Under the pieces are notes generated by a model, which did no database searches, was not told the origin of the DNA, and saw only the letters and a program-made list of their open reading frames with translations. A stretch of DNA of 64,000 bases from Planobispora longispora (GTDB lineage Bacteria; Actinomycetota; Actinomycetes; Streptosporangiales; Streptosporangiaceae), in contig NZ_BOOH01000017.1 in the NCBI RefSeq assembly GCF_016863135.1, forward strand, positions 99,122-163,121, written 5' to 3'. How positions within the stretch are numbered: the stretch's first letter is position 1; each line of letters begins with the position of its first letter. A program made the translations under genes and the position numbers. Positions 7,623-18,700 of the stretch are shown here, piece by piece.

Positions 7623-8966
7623 ATGTCCCCCTCGGAGAACCATGTCCACGACCTTGTCGGCATCGGTTTCGGACCGTCCAACCTCGCCCTGGCGATCGCG
7701 CTCCAGGAGCACGGGGCGCAGACGGGCCGACCGATCGACGCGGTGTTCCTGGAGAAGCAACCGGCCTTCGGCTGGCATCGCGGCATGCTCCTGGAGGGCG
7801 CGACCATGCAGGTGTCCTTTCTGAAGGACCTGGTCACCATGCGGAACCCGGCGAGCGAGTTCAGTTTCCTGCGCTATCTGCAGGACCGAGGGCGGCTGGC
7901 CGATTTCATCAACCACAAAACGATGTTCCCCTCGCGGATGGAGTTCCACGACTATCTCGAATGGGCCGCCGCGCCCTTCGCCGACCAGGTGGAATACGGG
8001 TCGGAAGTCGTCGCGGTCACCCCGGTCGTCGCGGACGGCTCGGTCGAGTGCTTCGACGTGGTGGTACGGCGCGGCGGAGGCGCCGACGAGCTGACCACCC
8101 GCCGGGCGCGCAACCTGGTGATCGCCACCGGGCTGGAGCCGTTCCTGCCCGAGGGCGTGGTGAACGACGAGCGCGTCTGGCACAGCGAGGAACTCCTCAC
8201 CCGGGTCCCCACGCTGCGCGACCCGCAGCGGATGATCGTGGTCGGGGCCGGGCAGAGCGCCGCCGAGGTCACCGACTACCTGCACAGCTCCTTCCCGGAG
8301 GCGGAGGTGTGCGCGGTCTTCACGAAGTACGGCTACACCCCCGCCGATGACAGCTCCTTCGCCAACCGCATCTTCGACCCCGCGGCGGTCGACCACTTCT
8401 ACACCTCCCCCGACGAGGTGAAGGAGATGCTGCGGGACTACCACGCCTCCACCAACTACTCGGTGGTCGACCTCGACCTCATCGACGAGCTCTACCGGCG
8501 CCACTACCAGGAGAAGGTGCGCGGGACGGAGCGGCTGCGCATCCTCAACGCCTCCCGGCTCACCGGCGTCGCCGCGGACGGGACCGGCCTGCGGGCCACG
8601 GTGGAGTTCCTGCCGACCGGGGAGCGCACGGAGCTGGAGGCCGACGCGCTGGTCTACGCCACCGGCTACCGGCCCGGCGACCCCCTCACCCTGCTCGGCG
8701 AGGCGGGCGCGTACTGCCACCGGCTGCCCGGGGGCGGGCTGCGGATCGGCCGCGACTACCGGGTGGCCACCACCGAGGCGATGCGCTGCGGCATCTACGT
8801 CCAGGGCGCCACCGAGCACACGCACGGCATCACCTCGACGCTGCTGTCGGCCACCGCCGTACGGGTCGGCGAGATCGTCCGGTCGATCGCCGCGGGGCTG
8901 CACGGCGCCGGCGACGCCGGTCGGGACGACCGGAGCGGCCGGGAGCACTACGCGCTCCGGCACTGA
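7623..8966 (+). CDS. L-ornithine N5-monooxygenase (siderophore N-hydroxylase)
   Basis: FAD- and NADPH-dependent N-hydroxylase of the lysine/ornithine monooxygenase family. The FAD site GIGFGPSNLALA lies near residue 14, the NADPH site VVGAGQSAAEV near residue 206 and the ATGY motif in ALVYATGYRPGD near residue 348. The conserved FLKDLVTMRNPASEFSFLRYL segment matches the family's substrate region. It converts ornithine to N5-hydroxyornithine, which is used directly by NRPS module 3 and, after formylation by the divergent formyltransferase, probably by modules 1 and 4. Lysine cannot be excluded from sequence, but the hydroxyornithine code in the NRPS supports ornithine. GGAAAGG lies upstream of the ATG. 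The stop is 33 bases from the convergent permease gene. Confidence 0.95.
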   Translation: MSPSENHVHDLVGIGFGPSNLALAIALQEHGAQTGRPIDAVFLEKQPAFGWHRGMLLEGATMQVSFLKDLVTMRNPASEFSFLRYLQDRGRLADFINHKTMFPSRMEFHDYLEWAAAPFADQVEYGSEVVAVTPVVADGSVECFDVVVRRGGGADELTTRRARNLVIATGLEPFLPEGVVNDERVWHSEELLTRVPTLRDPQRMIVVGAGQSAAEVTDYLHSSFPEAEVCAVFTKYGYTPADDSSFANRIFDPAAVDHFYTSPDEVKEMLRDYHASTNYSVVDLDLIDELYRRHYQEKVRGTERLRILNASRLTGVAADGTGLRATVEFLPTGERTELEADALVYATGYRPGDPLTLLGEAGAYCHRLPGGGLRIGRDYRVATTEAMRCGIYVQGATEHTHGITSTLLSATAVRVGEIVRSIAAGLHGAGDAGRDDRSGREHYALRH

Positions 8967-8999
8967 CCGGATCCCGGCGGCGGAAGGGGCCGGGGAGAA

Positions 9000-10166
9000 C
9001 TAGAGGGCCCGCTCGGCGCGGGCGAGCTGCCACAGCAGGAACGGCGCGCCGAGCACCCCGGTCACCACGCCGACCGGCAGGACCATGTCGGTCAGGAGCC
9101 GCTGGCTGATCAGGTCGCTGACCAGCACGATCGTCGATCCGGTGAGGGCGGCGGCGGTGACCGGCGGAGCGGCGGCGCGGGCCAGCCGCTGGGCGATCTG
9201 GGGCGCGGCCAGCGCGACGAACAGGACGGGGCCGGCCGCTGCGGTGGCGAACGCGGCGAGCGCGGCCCCGCACAGCATGACGATCATACGGGTGCGCTGC
9301 ACCGGGGTGCCCAGGGCGCCGGCCACCTCGTCGCCGAGGTGCAGGGCCCGCTGGAGCCGTACCAGCAGCAGGACCAGCGGCGCCAGCACGGCCAGGGCCA
9401 GGGCCAGCGGCTGCGCGTGCGCCCAGCCCCGGTCGTTGAGGTTGCCCACGAGCCAGCCCAGCACCCGCTGCGCCTGGTACACCTCCGCCCGGCTCACCAG
9501 GTAGGAGGTGAGGCTGACGCACATCCAGCTGACCCCGATGCCCACCAGCACGATCCGGTATCCCGTGGTGCCCCGGTTCCAGGCCAGCAGGTAGATCAGC
9601 AGACCGGCGGCGAGGGCGCCGCCCAGCCCGAGCGTCTGCGAGCCGAGGCCGGGCCCGGCGCCGACGACGATCCCGACGGCCACGGCGGTGCCGGCCCCCT
9701 GGGTGATGCCGAGCATGTCCGGGCTGGCCAGCGGGTTGCGGGTGACGGACTGGAAGATCGCTCCGGCCATGCCGAAGGCGGCCCCGGCGAGCAGGGCCAC
9801 GGCGGCGCGGGGCAGCCGCAACTCCTGGACCACGAACACGGCGGCGGTGTCGTCGCCCGCCCCCCACAGCGCGGGGACCACGTCGGGCAGCGGGATGGTG
9901 TAGTCGCCGGTGCCGATGCCGACGGTCAGGCAGAAGACCAGGAACGCGGTGGCGGCCATGGCGAGCCAGACCAGCATCAGCCGGAGGCTCAGCGCTCCGG
10001 AGACGGCGGAGCGGGCCAGCCGGAACGCGATGCGGCCGTGAGAGCGGGTGACGGTCAGGAAGGGGGCGGTGGAGGGCGCCGCGGAGGGCGTCGAGGAAGG
10101 CGTCGCCGAGGGGGGCGGGGAGGCCGGGGGCACGGTCGGAGGCATCGGGGGCACGGTCGGGGACAT
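9000..10166 (-). CDS. FecCD-family iron-siderophore permease (second gene)
   Basis: A BtuC/FhuB/FecCD-type permease with about ten transmembrane helices. Family motifs include RLPRAAVALLAGAAFGMAGAIFQSVTRNPLASPDMLGITQGAG, of which the P-L-A-x-P-x-x-L-G-x-x-x-G-A-G pattern is diagnostic, and PVLFVALAAPQIAQRLAR, the cytoplasmic loop that docks the ATPase. The N-terminal ~35 residues are an unusual Pro/Ser/Thr-rich low-complexity extension ahead of the first helix. The start at 10166 is two bases after the stop of the partner permease, so the two are co-translated. It imports the ferric siderophore with the lipoprotein encoded at 11593. No ATPase gene of this importer is present in the window. 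Confidence 0.95.
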   Translation of the reverse strand: MSPTVPPMPPTVPPASPPPSATPSSTPSAAPSTAPFLTVTRSHGRIAFRLARSAVSGALSLRLMLVWLAMAATAFLVFCLTVGIGTGDYTIPLPDVVPALWGAGDDTAAVFVVQELRLPRAAVALLAGAAFGMAGAIFQSVTRNPLASPDMLGITQGAGTAVAVGIVVGAGPGLGSQTLGLGGALAAGLLIYLLAWNRGTTGYRIVLVGIGVSWMCVSLTSYLVSRAEVYQAQRVLGWLVGNLNDRGWAHAQPLALALAVLAPLVLLLVRLQRALHLGDEVAGALGTPVQRTRMIVMLCGAALAAFATAAAGPVLFVALAAPQIAQRLARAAAPPVTAAALTGSTIVLVSDLISQRLLTDMVLPVGVVTGVLGAPFLLWQLARAERAL

Positions 10167-10168
10167 GA

Positions 10169-11362
10169 TCACAGCTCCGCGAGTCGGCGGCGGCGGACCA
10201 GGGCGATGAAGAACGGCGCTCCGAGGAACGCCGCGACCAGGCTCACGTCGATCTCCTGCGGGCGCGCCACGACACGCCCGATGATGTCGCCCACGAGCAG
10301 CAGGCACGGCGCGAGCAGCATCGAGGCGGGCAACAGCCAGCGGTGGTCGGGGCCGGTGATCATGCGGGCCGCGTGCGGCACCACCAGCCCGACGAAGACG
10401 ATCGGCCCGGTGACCGCCACCGCCGCGCCGGTCAGCAGGGTGACCGCCAGGGCGACGCGCAGGCGGACCAGGCCGATCCGGTGCCCCAGCGCGGTGGCGA
10501 CGTCGTCGCCGAGGGAGATGCTGTTGAGGGCGGGCGCGGCGCTCAGCGCCAGAAGCGCCGCGAAGGCGATGAACGGCAGGACGTTGAGCAGCACCTCGAA
10601 GTCGTGCCCGGTCAGGGACCCCGACGACCAGTAGCGGTAGCGGTCCAGGGCCTCGGGGTCGGTCAGCGCGATGCCGCTGGTCAGCGAGTCCAGCAGGTAG
10701 GTCACCGCGACTCCGGCCAGGGCCAGCTTGACCGGGGAGGCGCCGCCCCGGCCCCGGCTGCCCAGCAGGTAGACCACGACGGCGGCGATCGCGGCTCCGC
10801 CGAAGGCGAACCAGATGGAGGTCAGCAGCCCGCCGAGGCCGAGCAGTCCGGCGGCGACGACGGTGCCGAAGGCCGCACCCGCGCTGACCCCCAGCAGCCC
10901 CGGGTCGGCCAGCGGGTTGCGGGTCAGGCCCTGCATGATCGCCCCCGCCAGGCCCAGCGCCGCCCCGGTGAGCACGGCGACCAGGGTGCGGATCGTCCGG
11001 GTGCCCCGGACGATGGCCTCCACCTCGGCGTCGAGCCGCGGGTGGCCGGGGTCGGTGAGGGCGAGGATCACCTGGTCGAGGGGGATGTCCCGGCTTCCCA
11101 CGGCCAGGGAGAGCAGGCACAGGGCGATCAGGACCCCCGCGGCCGTGATGATCAGCAGTGGACGCCGCACCCGCCGGGATCCGTTCGTGCCCGCATTCGT
11201 GCCCGCCGGACTCGCGTCCGCTCTCGTACTCGCGTCCGCTGGACTCGCGCCCGCTCCCGTGTTCGCGCCCGGTTCCGCAGCCGCGTCAGTCCCGGGCGCG
11301 CCGGATCCGGCGCCGTCCGGCGGTGGGGGCCCGTGCGGAGGCGTTGTTCTGGGAGAAGTCAC
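10169..11362 (-). CDS. FecCD-family iron-siderophore permease (first gene)
   Basis: Paralogous partner of the next permease. It carries the same diagnostic stretch (TRNPLADPGLLGVSAGAA), around ten transmembrane helices, and the ATPase-coupling loop GPIVFVGLVVPHAARM. The first ~65 residues are Pro/Ala/Ser/Thr-rich with short repeats (ADASPAG, TNAGTNG), unusual for the family. I chose GTG at 11362. A TTG at 11389 would add nine residues but sits inside the iron box at 11382-11400; ribosome-binding sites are weak for both. It is the first gene of the leftward importer operon, under two iron boxes shared with the binding protein. Confidence 0.92.
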   Translation of the reverse strand: MTSPRTTPPHGPPPPDGAGSGAPGTDAAAEPGANTGAGASPADASTRADASPAGTNAGTNGSRRVRRPLLIITAAGVLIALCLLSLAVGSRDIPLDQVILALTDPGHPRLDAEVEAIVRGTRTIRTLVAVLTGAALGLAGAIMQGLTRNPLADPGLLGVSAGAAFGTVVAAGLLGLGGLLTSIWFAFGGAAIAAVVVYLLGSRGRGGASPVKLALAGVAVTYLLDSLTSGIALTDPEALDRYRYWSSGSLTGHDFEVLLNVLPFIAFAALLALSAAPALNSISLGDDVATALGHRIGLVRLRVALAVTLLTGAAVAVTGPIVFVGLVVPHAARMITGPDHRWLLPASMLLAPCLLLVGDIIGRVVARPQEIDVSLVAAFLGAPFFIALVRRRRLAEL

Positions 11363-11381
11363 GAAGGTCCCATCTGGCCTT

Positions 11382-11400
11382 TTAGGCAAGGCATACCTTA
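11382..11400. promoter_or_regulatory. Iron box 3
   Basis: TTAGGCAAGGCATACCTTA keeps the TTAGG and ACCTTA arms of the iron box with a changed centre. It lies just upstream of the leftward permease operon, overlapping the alternative TTG start. Confidence 0.78.
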
Positions 11401-11438
11401 CTTACTTTGCGTATGCAAGCCTTGCGAGAATATTGAAC

Positions 11439-11457
11439 CTAGGTAAGGCTTACCTTA
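11439..11457. promoter_or_regulatory. Iron box 4
   Basis: CTAGGTAAGGCTTACCTTA is a near-perfect dyad of the iron-box type. It lies about 135 bases upstream of the binding-protein start and 57 bases from box 3, so the divergent region appears to have one operator for each direction. Confidence 0.85.
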
Positions 11458-11592
11458 GTGTGACATGTTGATCTATCCGCGGCGGTCTGTCGTGCCGGTA
11501 CGGCGTGTGCTCCATCCCGTGCGGCGGCCTCGCGGGCCGGAGGAATTCCAGAGGTCGACCCTGGACGTCGACTAGAGCCCGAAGAGGAAAAG

Positions 11593-12654
11593 ATGTCCCA
11601 TCCCCCCATGCCCGCTCCCGGCACCCGGCTCGCCAAGCGTCTCCTGCTCGCCCTCACCGCGCTGACCCTGACCGCGGTCGCCGCCGGCTGCGGTGCGGAC
11701 CGGCCCGCCGACCGGGCCGAGGCCACACCGGCCGCACCGGTCGCCTCCGGGACCGCGCCGGCCACGGGATCGGCCTTCCCCGTGACGGTCGAGCACCTGT
11801 ACGGCACGACGGAGATCAAGAAGAAGCCGGAGCGGATCGTCACCTTCGGCCTCAGCGACCACGAGCCGGTGCTGGCGCTCGGCCACAAGCCGATCGGCGT
11901 GGTGGACTGGTTCCAGCGGACTCCGTTCACCGACTGGCCGTGGACCAAGGACGTCTGGGGCGGCGCCGAGCCCACGGTCCTGGGCCTGCGCGAGGACGGC
12001 GTCAAGTTCGAGAAGCTGGTCGCGCTCAAGCCCGACCTGATCTTCGCCATGTACTCCGGCATCCAGAAGGAGCACTACGACCAGCTCTCGAAGATCGCCC
12101 CGGTGGTCGCCCAGCCCAAGGGCTACGACCCCTACGCCGCGCCGTGGCAGGAGATGACCCTGCTGGCCGGGCGGGCCCTGGGCGAGGAGGCCAGGGCCAA
12201 GGAGCTCATCGCCGGGATCGACGAGAAGTTCGCCCAGGTGCGCAAGGAGAATCCGCAGTGGTCGGACATGACCGCCGTCGCCGCCGACAGCTTCAAACCC
12301 GGGCAGTACTCGGCCTTCCAGAAGGGTGACCCCAAGTCGGCGTTCCTGGCCGAGATGGGCTTCACCGTCCCCACGGAGATCACCGAGAAGGCGGGCACGT
12401 CGAACGTCGCCGAGTTCGGCTCCGAGGGCCTGAACATGCTGGAGGTCGACCGGCTGGTCTGGCTCACCACCGGCAAGGAGCCCTGGGAGCGCATCAAGAA
12501 CGACAAGGTCTACAAGGAGCTGAAGGTCGCCAAGGAGGGGCGCGACCTCTTCCTGACCTACCAGGACCCGCCGATCGGAGCGGCGCTGTCCTTCAACACG
12601 GTGCTCAGCATCCCGTACGCCATCGAGCAGGTCGCGCCGCTGATCAAGAAGTAG
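11593..12654 (+). CDS. Ferric-siderophore-binding lipoprotein
   Basis: A class III periplasmic-binding-fold protein (FepB/FhuD/CeuE type). A lipoprotein signal ends at a lipobox around residues 33-37 (AVAAGC). The mature protein has two lobes: KKKPERIVTFGLSDHEPVLALGHKPIGVV at the start and a helical link followed by the C-lobe ending VAPLIKK. Length (353 aa) is normal. It should capture the ferric siderophore outside the membrane and hand it to the two FecCD permeases encoded divergently. AGAGGAAAAG precedes the ATG. It is 54 bases ahead of the NRPS and probably co-transcribed with it from the iron-regulated promoter at about 11.45 kb. Confidence 0.94.
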   Translation: MSHPPMPAPGTRLAKRLLLALTALTLTAVAAGCGADRPADRAEATPAAPVASGTAPATGSAFPVTVEHLYGTTEIKKKPERIVTFGLSDHEPVLALGHKPIGVVDWFQRTPFTDWPWTKDVWGGAEPTVLGLREDGVKFEKLVALKPDLIFAMYSGIQKEHYDQLSKIAPVVAQPKGYDPYAAPWQEMTLLAGRALGEEARAKELIAGIDEKFAQVRKENPQWSDMTAVAADSFKPGQYSAFQKGDPKSAFLAEMGFTVPTEITEKAGTSNVAEFGSEGLNMLEVDRLVWLTTGKEPWERIKNDKVYKELKVAKEGRDLFLTYQDPPIGAALSFNTVLSIPYAIEQVAPLIKK

Positions 12655-12708
12655 TCCCGCGTCCGACGACATCCGACGACATTCCCCCGTGGCGGGGCAC
12701 GAGAAGGC

Positions 12709-15700
12709 ATGGAGACGATGGTCGAGGACGGACGTGTGCTGCCGCTGACCGGCGCGCAGACCGGGATCTGGCTGGCCCAGCGGATCGAGCCGGACAGCCC
12801 GGTGTACAACATCGGCTGCTATGTGGACCTCTCCGTCCCCGCCGGACGGGGGGACGGAGAGGTCACCGGGGAGGGACCCGCGCCGGACGGGCCTGATGCG
12901 CCGGATGGCTCCGAGGCGCTGGATGGGCTCGCGACGGCGGGCGGGCCTGAGACGGCGGGCGGGCCCGACGTGCCGCGCCTGGCCGCGGCGGTGCGGCGGG
13001 CCGTACGGGAGGCCGAGCCTCTGCACGTGGTGTTCACCGAGGTGGAGGGCCGCCCCGTCCAGGCCCGCCGCCTCCCCGGGGGCTGGGCGCCCGCCGTCCT
13101 GGACCTGACCGGCGAGCCCGACCCCGAGGCGGCGGCCCGCGCCTGGATGGACGCCGACATGGCCCGGGTCGCCGACCTGGCGCGCGGTCCCCTGTTCGCC
13201 CAGGCGCTGCTGCGGATCGGCCCGCACCGGGTCTGGTGGTACCAGCGCTACCACCACCTGCTCACCGACGGGTACGGGGTCCTGCAGATCACCAACCGGG
13301 TCGCCGAGCTGTACGGCGCGGAGCTCGCGGAACTCGCAGATCCCGCGGAGCTCGCGGGGCTCGCAGATCCCGCGGGGCTCGCAGATCCCGCGGGGCTCGC
13401 AGATCCCGCGGGGCTCGCGGAGCCCGCGGACGGCGCCCCGGTCGCGCACAGCTGGTCGCTGCGGAATCTGATCTCCGGTGACACGGCCTACCGCGGCTCG
13501 GAGCAGCACACGGCCGACCGCGACTTCTGGCACGACCGGCTCGCCGGCCTGCCCGACGAGCCCGCCCGCCTGGTGGAGTGCCCGCCCGTCCAGGCGGCCC
13601 GGACCCTCCGGCGCACCGTGGAGCTGTCCGCCGAGCGGACGGAGCGGCTGCGCGAGGCCGCCGCCTCCGCCGGGACCCGCCTGTCCCGCCTGGCCATCGC
13701 GGCCATGGCGGCCTACCTGCACCGGGCCACCGGCGAGCAGGACGTGGTGCTCGGCCTGCCGGTGACCGGCCGGGTGGACGCCGGGTCGCGGGACACGCCC
13801 GGCCTGATGTCCAACGTCCTCCCGCTCCGCCTGGCCGTACGGCCCGACACGACCCCCGCCGAGCTCGTCGAGGCGGTCGCCGGGAACGTCCGCGAGCTGG
13901 CCGCGCACGCGCGCTACCGGGGTGAGGACCTGGCCAGGGAGCTGGGACGCCCCGAGGGCCTGCGCGCCCTCATCGGTCCCACCGTCAACGTCATGCCCTT
14001 CCACGGGGAGACGCGGTTCGGCGACCTGTCCGGCGTGATCCACTACCTGTCCCTCGGTCCGGTCATCGACCTGTCCGTCGCCGTCTACGACCGGCCCGCC
14101 GGGCAGGGCCTGCGCGTCGACTTCGACGCGGACGCCTCCGTCTGCGGCCCGGAGGAGCTCGCCGGGCACGAGCGGCGCTTCCTGGCGGTGCTGGAGGCGG
14201 TGGCCACCGCGATGACCACCGCCCCGGACCGGCCGCTGGGCGCCATCGACCTGACCACCGACGACGAACGCCGGCTGGTGCTCGACCGCTTCGCCGGCGC
14301 CCTGCCTCCGGTCCAGGAGCTGTCGTGGACCGCGGCGTTCGAGCGGCGGGCCGCGCACGCGCCGGACGCGCTCGCCCTGATCTGCGAGTCGGAGCGGCTG
14401 TCGTACGCCGAGCTGAACGGCCGGGCCAACCGGCTGGCCCGGCTGCTGCGCGCCCGCGGAGTCCGCGCCGAGGACGTCGTCGCGGTCGCCGTGCCCCGCT
14501 CGGCCGACATGGTCGTCGCCCTGCTCGGTGTGATGAAGGCGGGCGCCGCCTATCTTCCCCTCGACCTGGACCACCCGGCGGACCGGGTGGCGTACATGAT
14601 CGAGGACGCGCGGGCGCGCGCCGTCGTCTCCGTGACGGACCTCGCCGGCGAGCTTCCCGAGCTCCGCGATCTCCGTGAGTCCCGCGATCTCCGTGAGTCC
14701 CGCGAGGTTCCTGAGTCATGTGAGACTTCTGGGCCCCGCCAGCCTCGCGAGGTCTCCGTCCCCCGGTTGCTCCTGGACGACCCCGCCGTCGTCGCGGAGC
14801 TGGCCGGTCTGGAGGACACCGACCTCACCGACCTCCCCGATCTCGCCGGCCTGGGCCTGGACCGGGCCGCGTACGTCATCTACACCTCGGGATCGACCGG
14901 CCGCCCCAAGGGGGTGGTGATCTCCCACGACGGCATCGGCAGCCTGATCCGCACCGCCACCGAACGGCTCGGCGTGGACGCCGCCAGCCGGGTCGTGCAG
15001 TTCGCCTCGGTCGGGTTCGACGTCGCCGTCTGGGACCTGGTCATGTCCCTGTGCGTGGGCGGCACGGCGATCATCGTGCCCGCCGAGCGGCGCGTCGCCG
15101 GGGAGGAGCTGACCGGCTACCTCACCGGGCACCGGGCCACCCACATGATCCTGCCTCCGTCACTGGTGGCCGCCCTCCCCGCCGAGTGCGAGCTGCCCGA
15201 GGGCGGGGTGCTCGTGGTGGGCACCGAGGCCGTCCCGGCCGAGCTGATCGCCCGATGGGGGCGGCGCATGCGGGTCGTGGTGGCGTACGGCCTCACCGAG
15301 GCGACGGTGAACTCCACGCTCTGGCTCGCCGACCCCGACCTGCCGGGCCCGGTGCCGATCGGCGTCCCCGACCCGGGGACCCGCTGCTACGTGCTCGACT
15401 CCGCGCTGCGGCCGGTGCCGCCCGGCGCCGTGGGCGAGCTGTACGTCGCGGGCCGCGGACTGGCCCGCGGCTACCTCGGCAGGCCGGGCCTGACCGCCGA
15501 GCGGTTCGTCTCCGACCCGTTCGGCGCGCCCGGCGACCGCATGTACCGCACCGGGGACCGGGCCCGCTGGCGTCCCGACGGGAACATCGACTTCCTCGGC
15601 CGCGAGGACGGCCAGCTCAAGATCAGGGGCTATCGCATCGAGCCCGGCGAGGTCGAGAGCGCCCTGATGGCCCACCCCGCCGTCGCGCAGGCGGCGGTCG

Positions 15701-18700
15701 TCGCCCGCGAGGACCACCGCGGCGTCAAGCGGCTCGTGGCCTACGTGACGGGACCCGGATCAGGGGCCGGCTCTGAGCCCGTGAACGGGGCCGGGTCTGA
15801 GCCCGTGAACGGGGCCGGGTCTGAGCTCGGGAACGGGACCGGCTCCGGGCTGGGATCCGCTTCCGCCTCCACCCCCGGCTCCGGCTCCGCTCCGGGCCCT
15901 GGCTCCGCCTCCGGGGACGGGGCCCGGTTCCGGGCCGTCGACCCGGCGGAGCTGCGGAGTCTGGTGGCGGGCACGCTGCCCGACTACATGGTGCCCGGCA
16001 CGATCGTGGTGCTGGACGGCGTGCTACCGCTGACCCCGAACGGCAAGCTGGACAGGCAGGCTCTGCCGGAACCCGAGTGGACGGCGCAGACGGGGGGCAC
16101 CGCCCCGTCCACCCCGGCCGAGCACGTCCTGGCCGATCTCTTCGCCGAACTGCTCGGGCTGCCCGCGGTGGGCGTCCACGACGGGTTCTTCGAGCTCGGC
16201 GGCGACAGCATCGTCGCGATCCAGCTGGTGAACCGGGCCCGCCGCGCCGGGCTGGTCATCACCCCCCGCGACGTCTTCCGGCTCCGGACCGTCGCCGCGC
16301 TCGCCCGTGAGCAGGCCGGCCGGGCCGGTCAGGCCCCGGAGCAGGTCCACGACCCGGGCGTCGGCGACGCGCCGGCGACCCCGATCATCCACTGGCTGCG
16401 CGAGCTCGTGGAACCGGCGCGATCCACAGGGCCCGCGGAACTCCCAGAACCCGCCGATCCCGTCCAGCCCATCGATCCGCAGGCCGTCGATCCGCAGGCT
16501 GTGGATCCACAGGTCGTCGGTCCACAGGCCGACGATTCCGCGCGGCCTACGGGGGCCGCCGGTCCCGGGAGGCCGATCGACGGCTTCCACCAGGCCGTGG
16601 TGCTGCAGGTTCCGGCGGATCTCACCACCGAGCTGCTGGCTTCGGTCCTGCAGGCCGTACTGGACCATCACGGCATGCTGCGCGCCCGGCTGCGGCGGGC
16701 CGACGGCTGGGCCCTGGAGGTCCCGCCGCCGGGCGCGGTCCGGGCGGCCGGCCTCGTGGAGCGGGTCGAGGTCGGCGCGAACCTTCCACAGGCTGTGGAC
16801 AGTTCGGACGGGACGGCCGTCGCGGACGGCGCGGGCATCGCCGTCCGTGGGGATACCCCCGGTATCCGGAACGATGCGGAGATCACGGGCGTCCCGGGGG
16901 CCCGGGGCGGTACGGCTGTCACGGGCAGCGGGGGCGCCCTGGGCGAAATGATCGCCGAGCACCGCCGCCGGGCCGCCGGCCGGCTGGCCCCCGAGGAGGG
17001 CCGGATGCTCCAGGCGGTCTGGCTCGACGCCGGGCGGAGCGTCCCCGGACGGCTGGTGCTGGTCGCCCACCACCTCGTCGTCGACGGCGTGTCCTGGCGC
17101 ATCCTGCTGGCCGACCTCGCCCAGGCCGCCCGGTCCCTCGCGGCGGGACAACCGGTCACCCTGCCGCCGGTCGGCACGTCCTTCCCGCGCTGGTCGCGGA
17201 TGCTGGCCGCGGACGCGCTGACCGCTTCCCGCCGGGCCGAGCTGGAGAGCTGGCGGGAGATGCTCCGCGAGCCGGCCCCGGCCCTCGGGCTGCGGCCGCT
17301 GGACCCGGCGACCGACACGGCGGCGAACGAACGTTCGCTGACGGTGTCGCTGCCCGGCGACCAGACCGCCCCGCTCCTCGCCGACCTCCCGGCCGCCTAC
17401 CACGGCACGGTCAACGACGTCCTGCTGACCGCGCTCGCCGCCGCGGTCGCCCGCTGGCGTCAGGACCGTCCGGCCGGCATCGGCGCGGATTCCGGTCCGG
17501 GCACGAGCCGTGGGCTCCTGCTGGAGCTGGAGGGCCACGGGCGCGAGCAGGACGAGCTGGCGAACGGGGACGGCCCGGCGGGCGGGGCCGCTCTGGCGGG
17601 TGGGAACGACCTGGCGGGTAGCAGTGACCTGGCGGATGAGATCGACCTGGCGGGCGGGGCCGATCTGTCCCGCACCGTGGGCTGGTTCACCAGTGTCTTC
17701 CCGGTCCGGATCGACGCCGGTGACATCGACTGGGCGGAGTTCCGGGCAGGCGGGCCCGCCGTCGGTCGCGCGCTCAAGCGGATCAAGGAGCAGCTGCGCG
17801 CCCTGCCCGGCTCCGGCCTGGGCTACGGGCAGCTGCGCCACCTGAACGAGGAGACGGCGGGCGCGCTGGCCGCCGCGCCGGAACCGCAGCTGCTCTTCAA
17901 CTACCTGGGCCGCTTCCGGGCGGACGAGGGCGGGGACTGGCGGCTCGCCGACGACGCCGAGCCGCTGACGGCCGGCCGTGACCCGGGGATGCCGCTGTCG
18001 CGTCCGCTGGAGATCAACGCGGTCGTCCGGGACGGGACCTCGGGGCCGGAGCTGAGCGCGACCTGGTCGTGGCCGGACGGGGTCCTCGACCGCGCCGGTG
18101 TCGCCGAGCTGGCCGGGCTCTGGCTGGAGGCGTTGCGAGGGCTCACCGCGCACCTGGCCGCGCCGGACGCGGGAGGACACACCCCCGCGGACTTCCCGCT
18201 GGTGGAGATCGGCCAGGACGAGATCGACGAGCTGGAGGCGGCCCCGTACGGCCTGCGGGACGTCCTGCCGGTCACCCCGCTCCAGCAGGGACTGTTCTTC
18301 CACGCGCTCTTCGACGAGGACGTCTCCGACGTCTACACGGTGCAGCAGGTCATCGAGCTGACCGGTGTCGACCGGGACGCGGGGAATGCCGAGAGAGCCG
18401 AAGGCGCCGGGCGGAACGCCGTCGACGGCGCCGCCGGAGGCGCCCTGCACCGCGCGGTGCAGGGGCTGCTGGAGCGCCACCCGCTCCTGCGCGCCGGGTT
18501 CCGGCAACGGTCCGACGGCCGCGTCGTCCAGTTCGTCCCCGGTACGGTGACCGTGCCGTGGCGGGAGATCGACGCTCTGCGCCCCGAGGGCGGGACGGCC
18601 CACACCGCGGAAGGGGAGATCGTCCGCGCCGTCGCGGAGGAGGAGCGGGCGCACCGGTTCGACCTCGCGGCTCCCCCGTTGATGCGCGCCGCGTTCGTCC

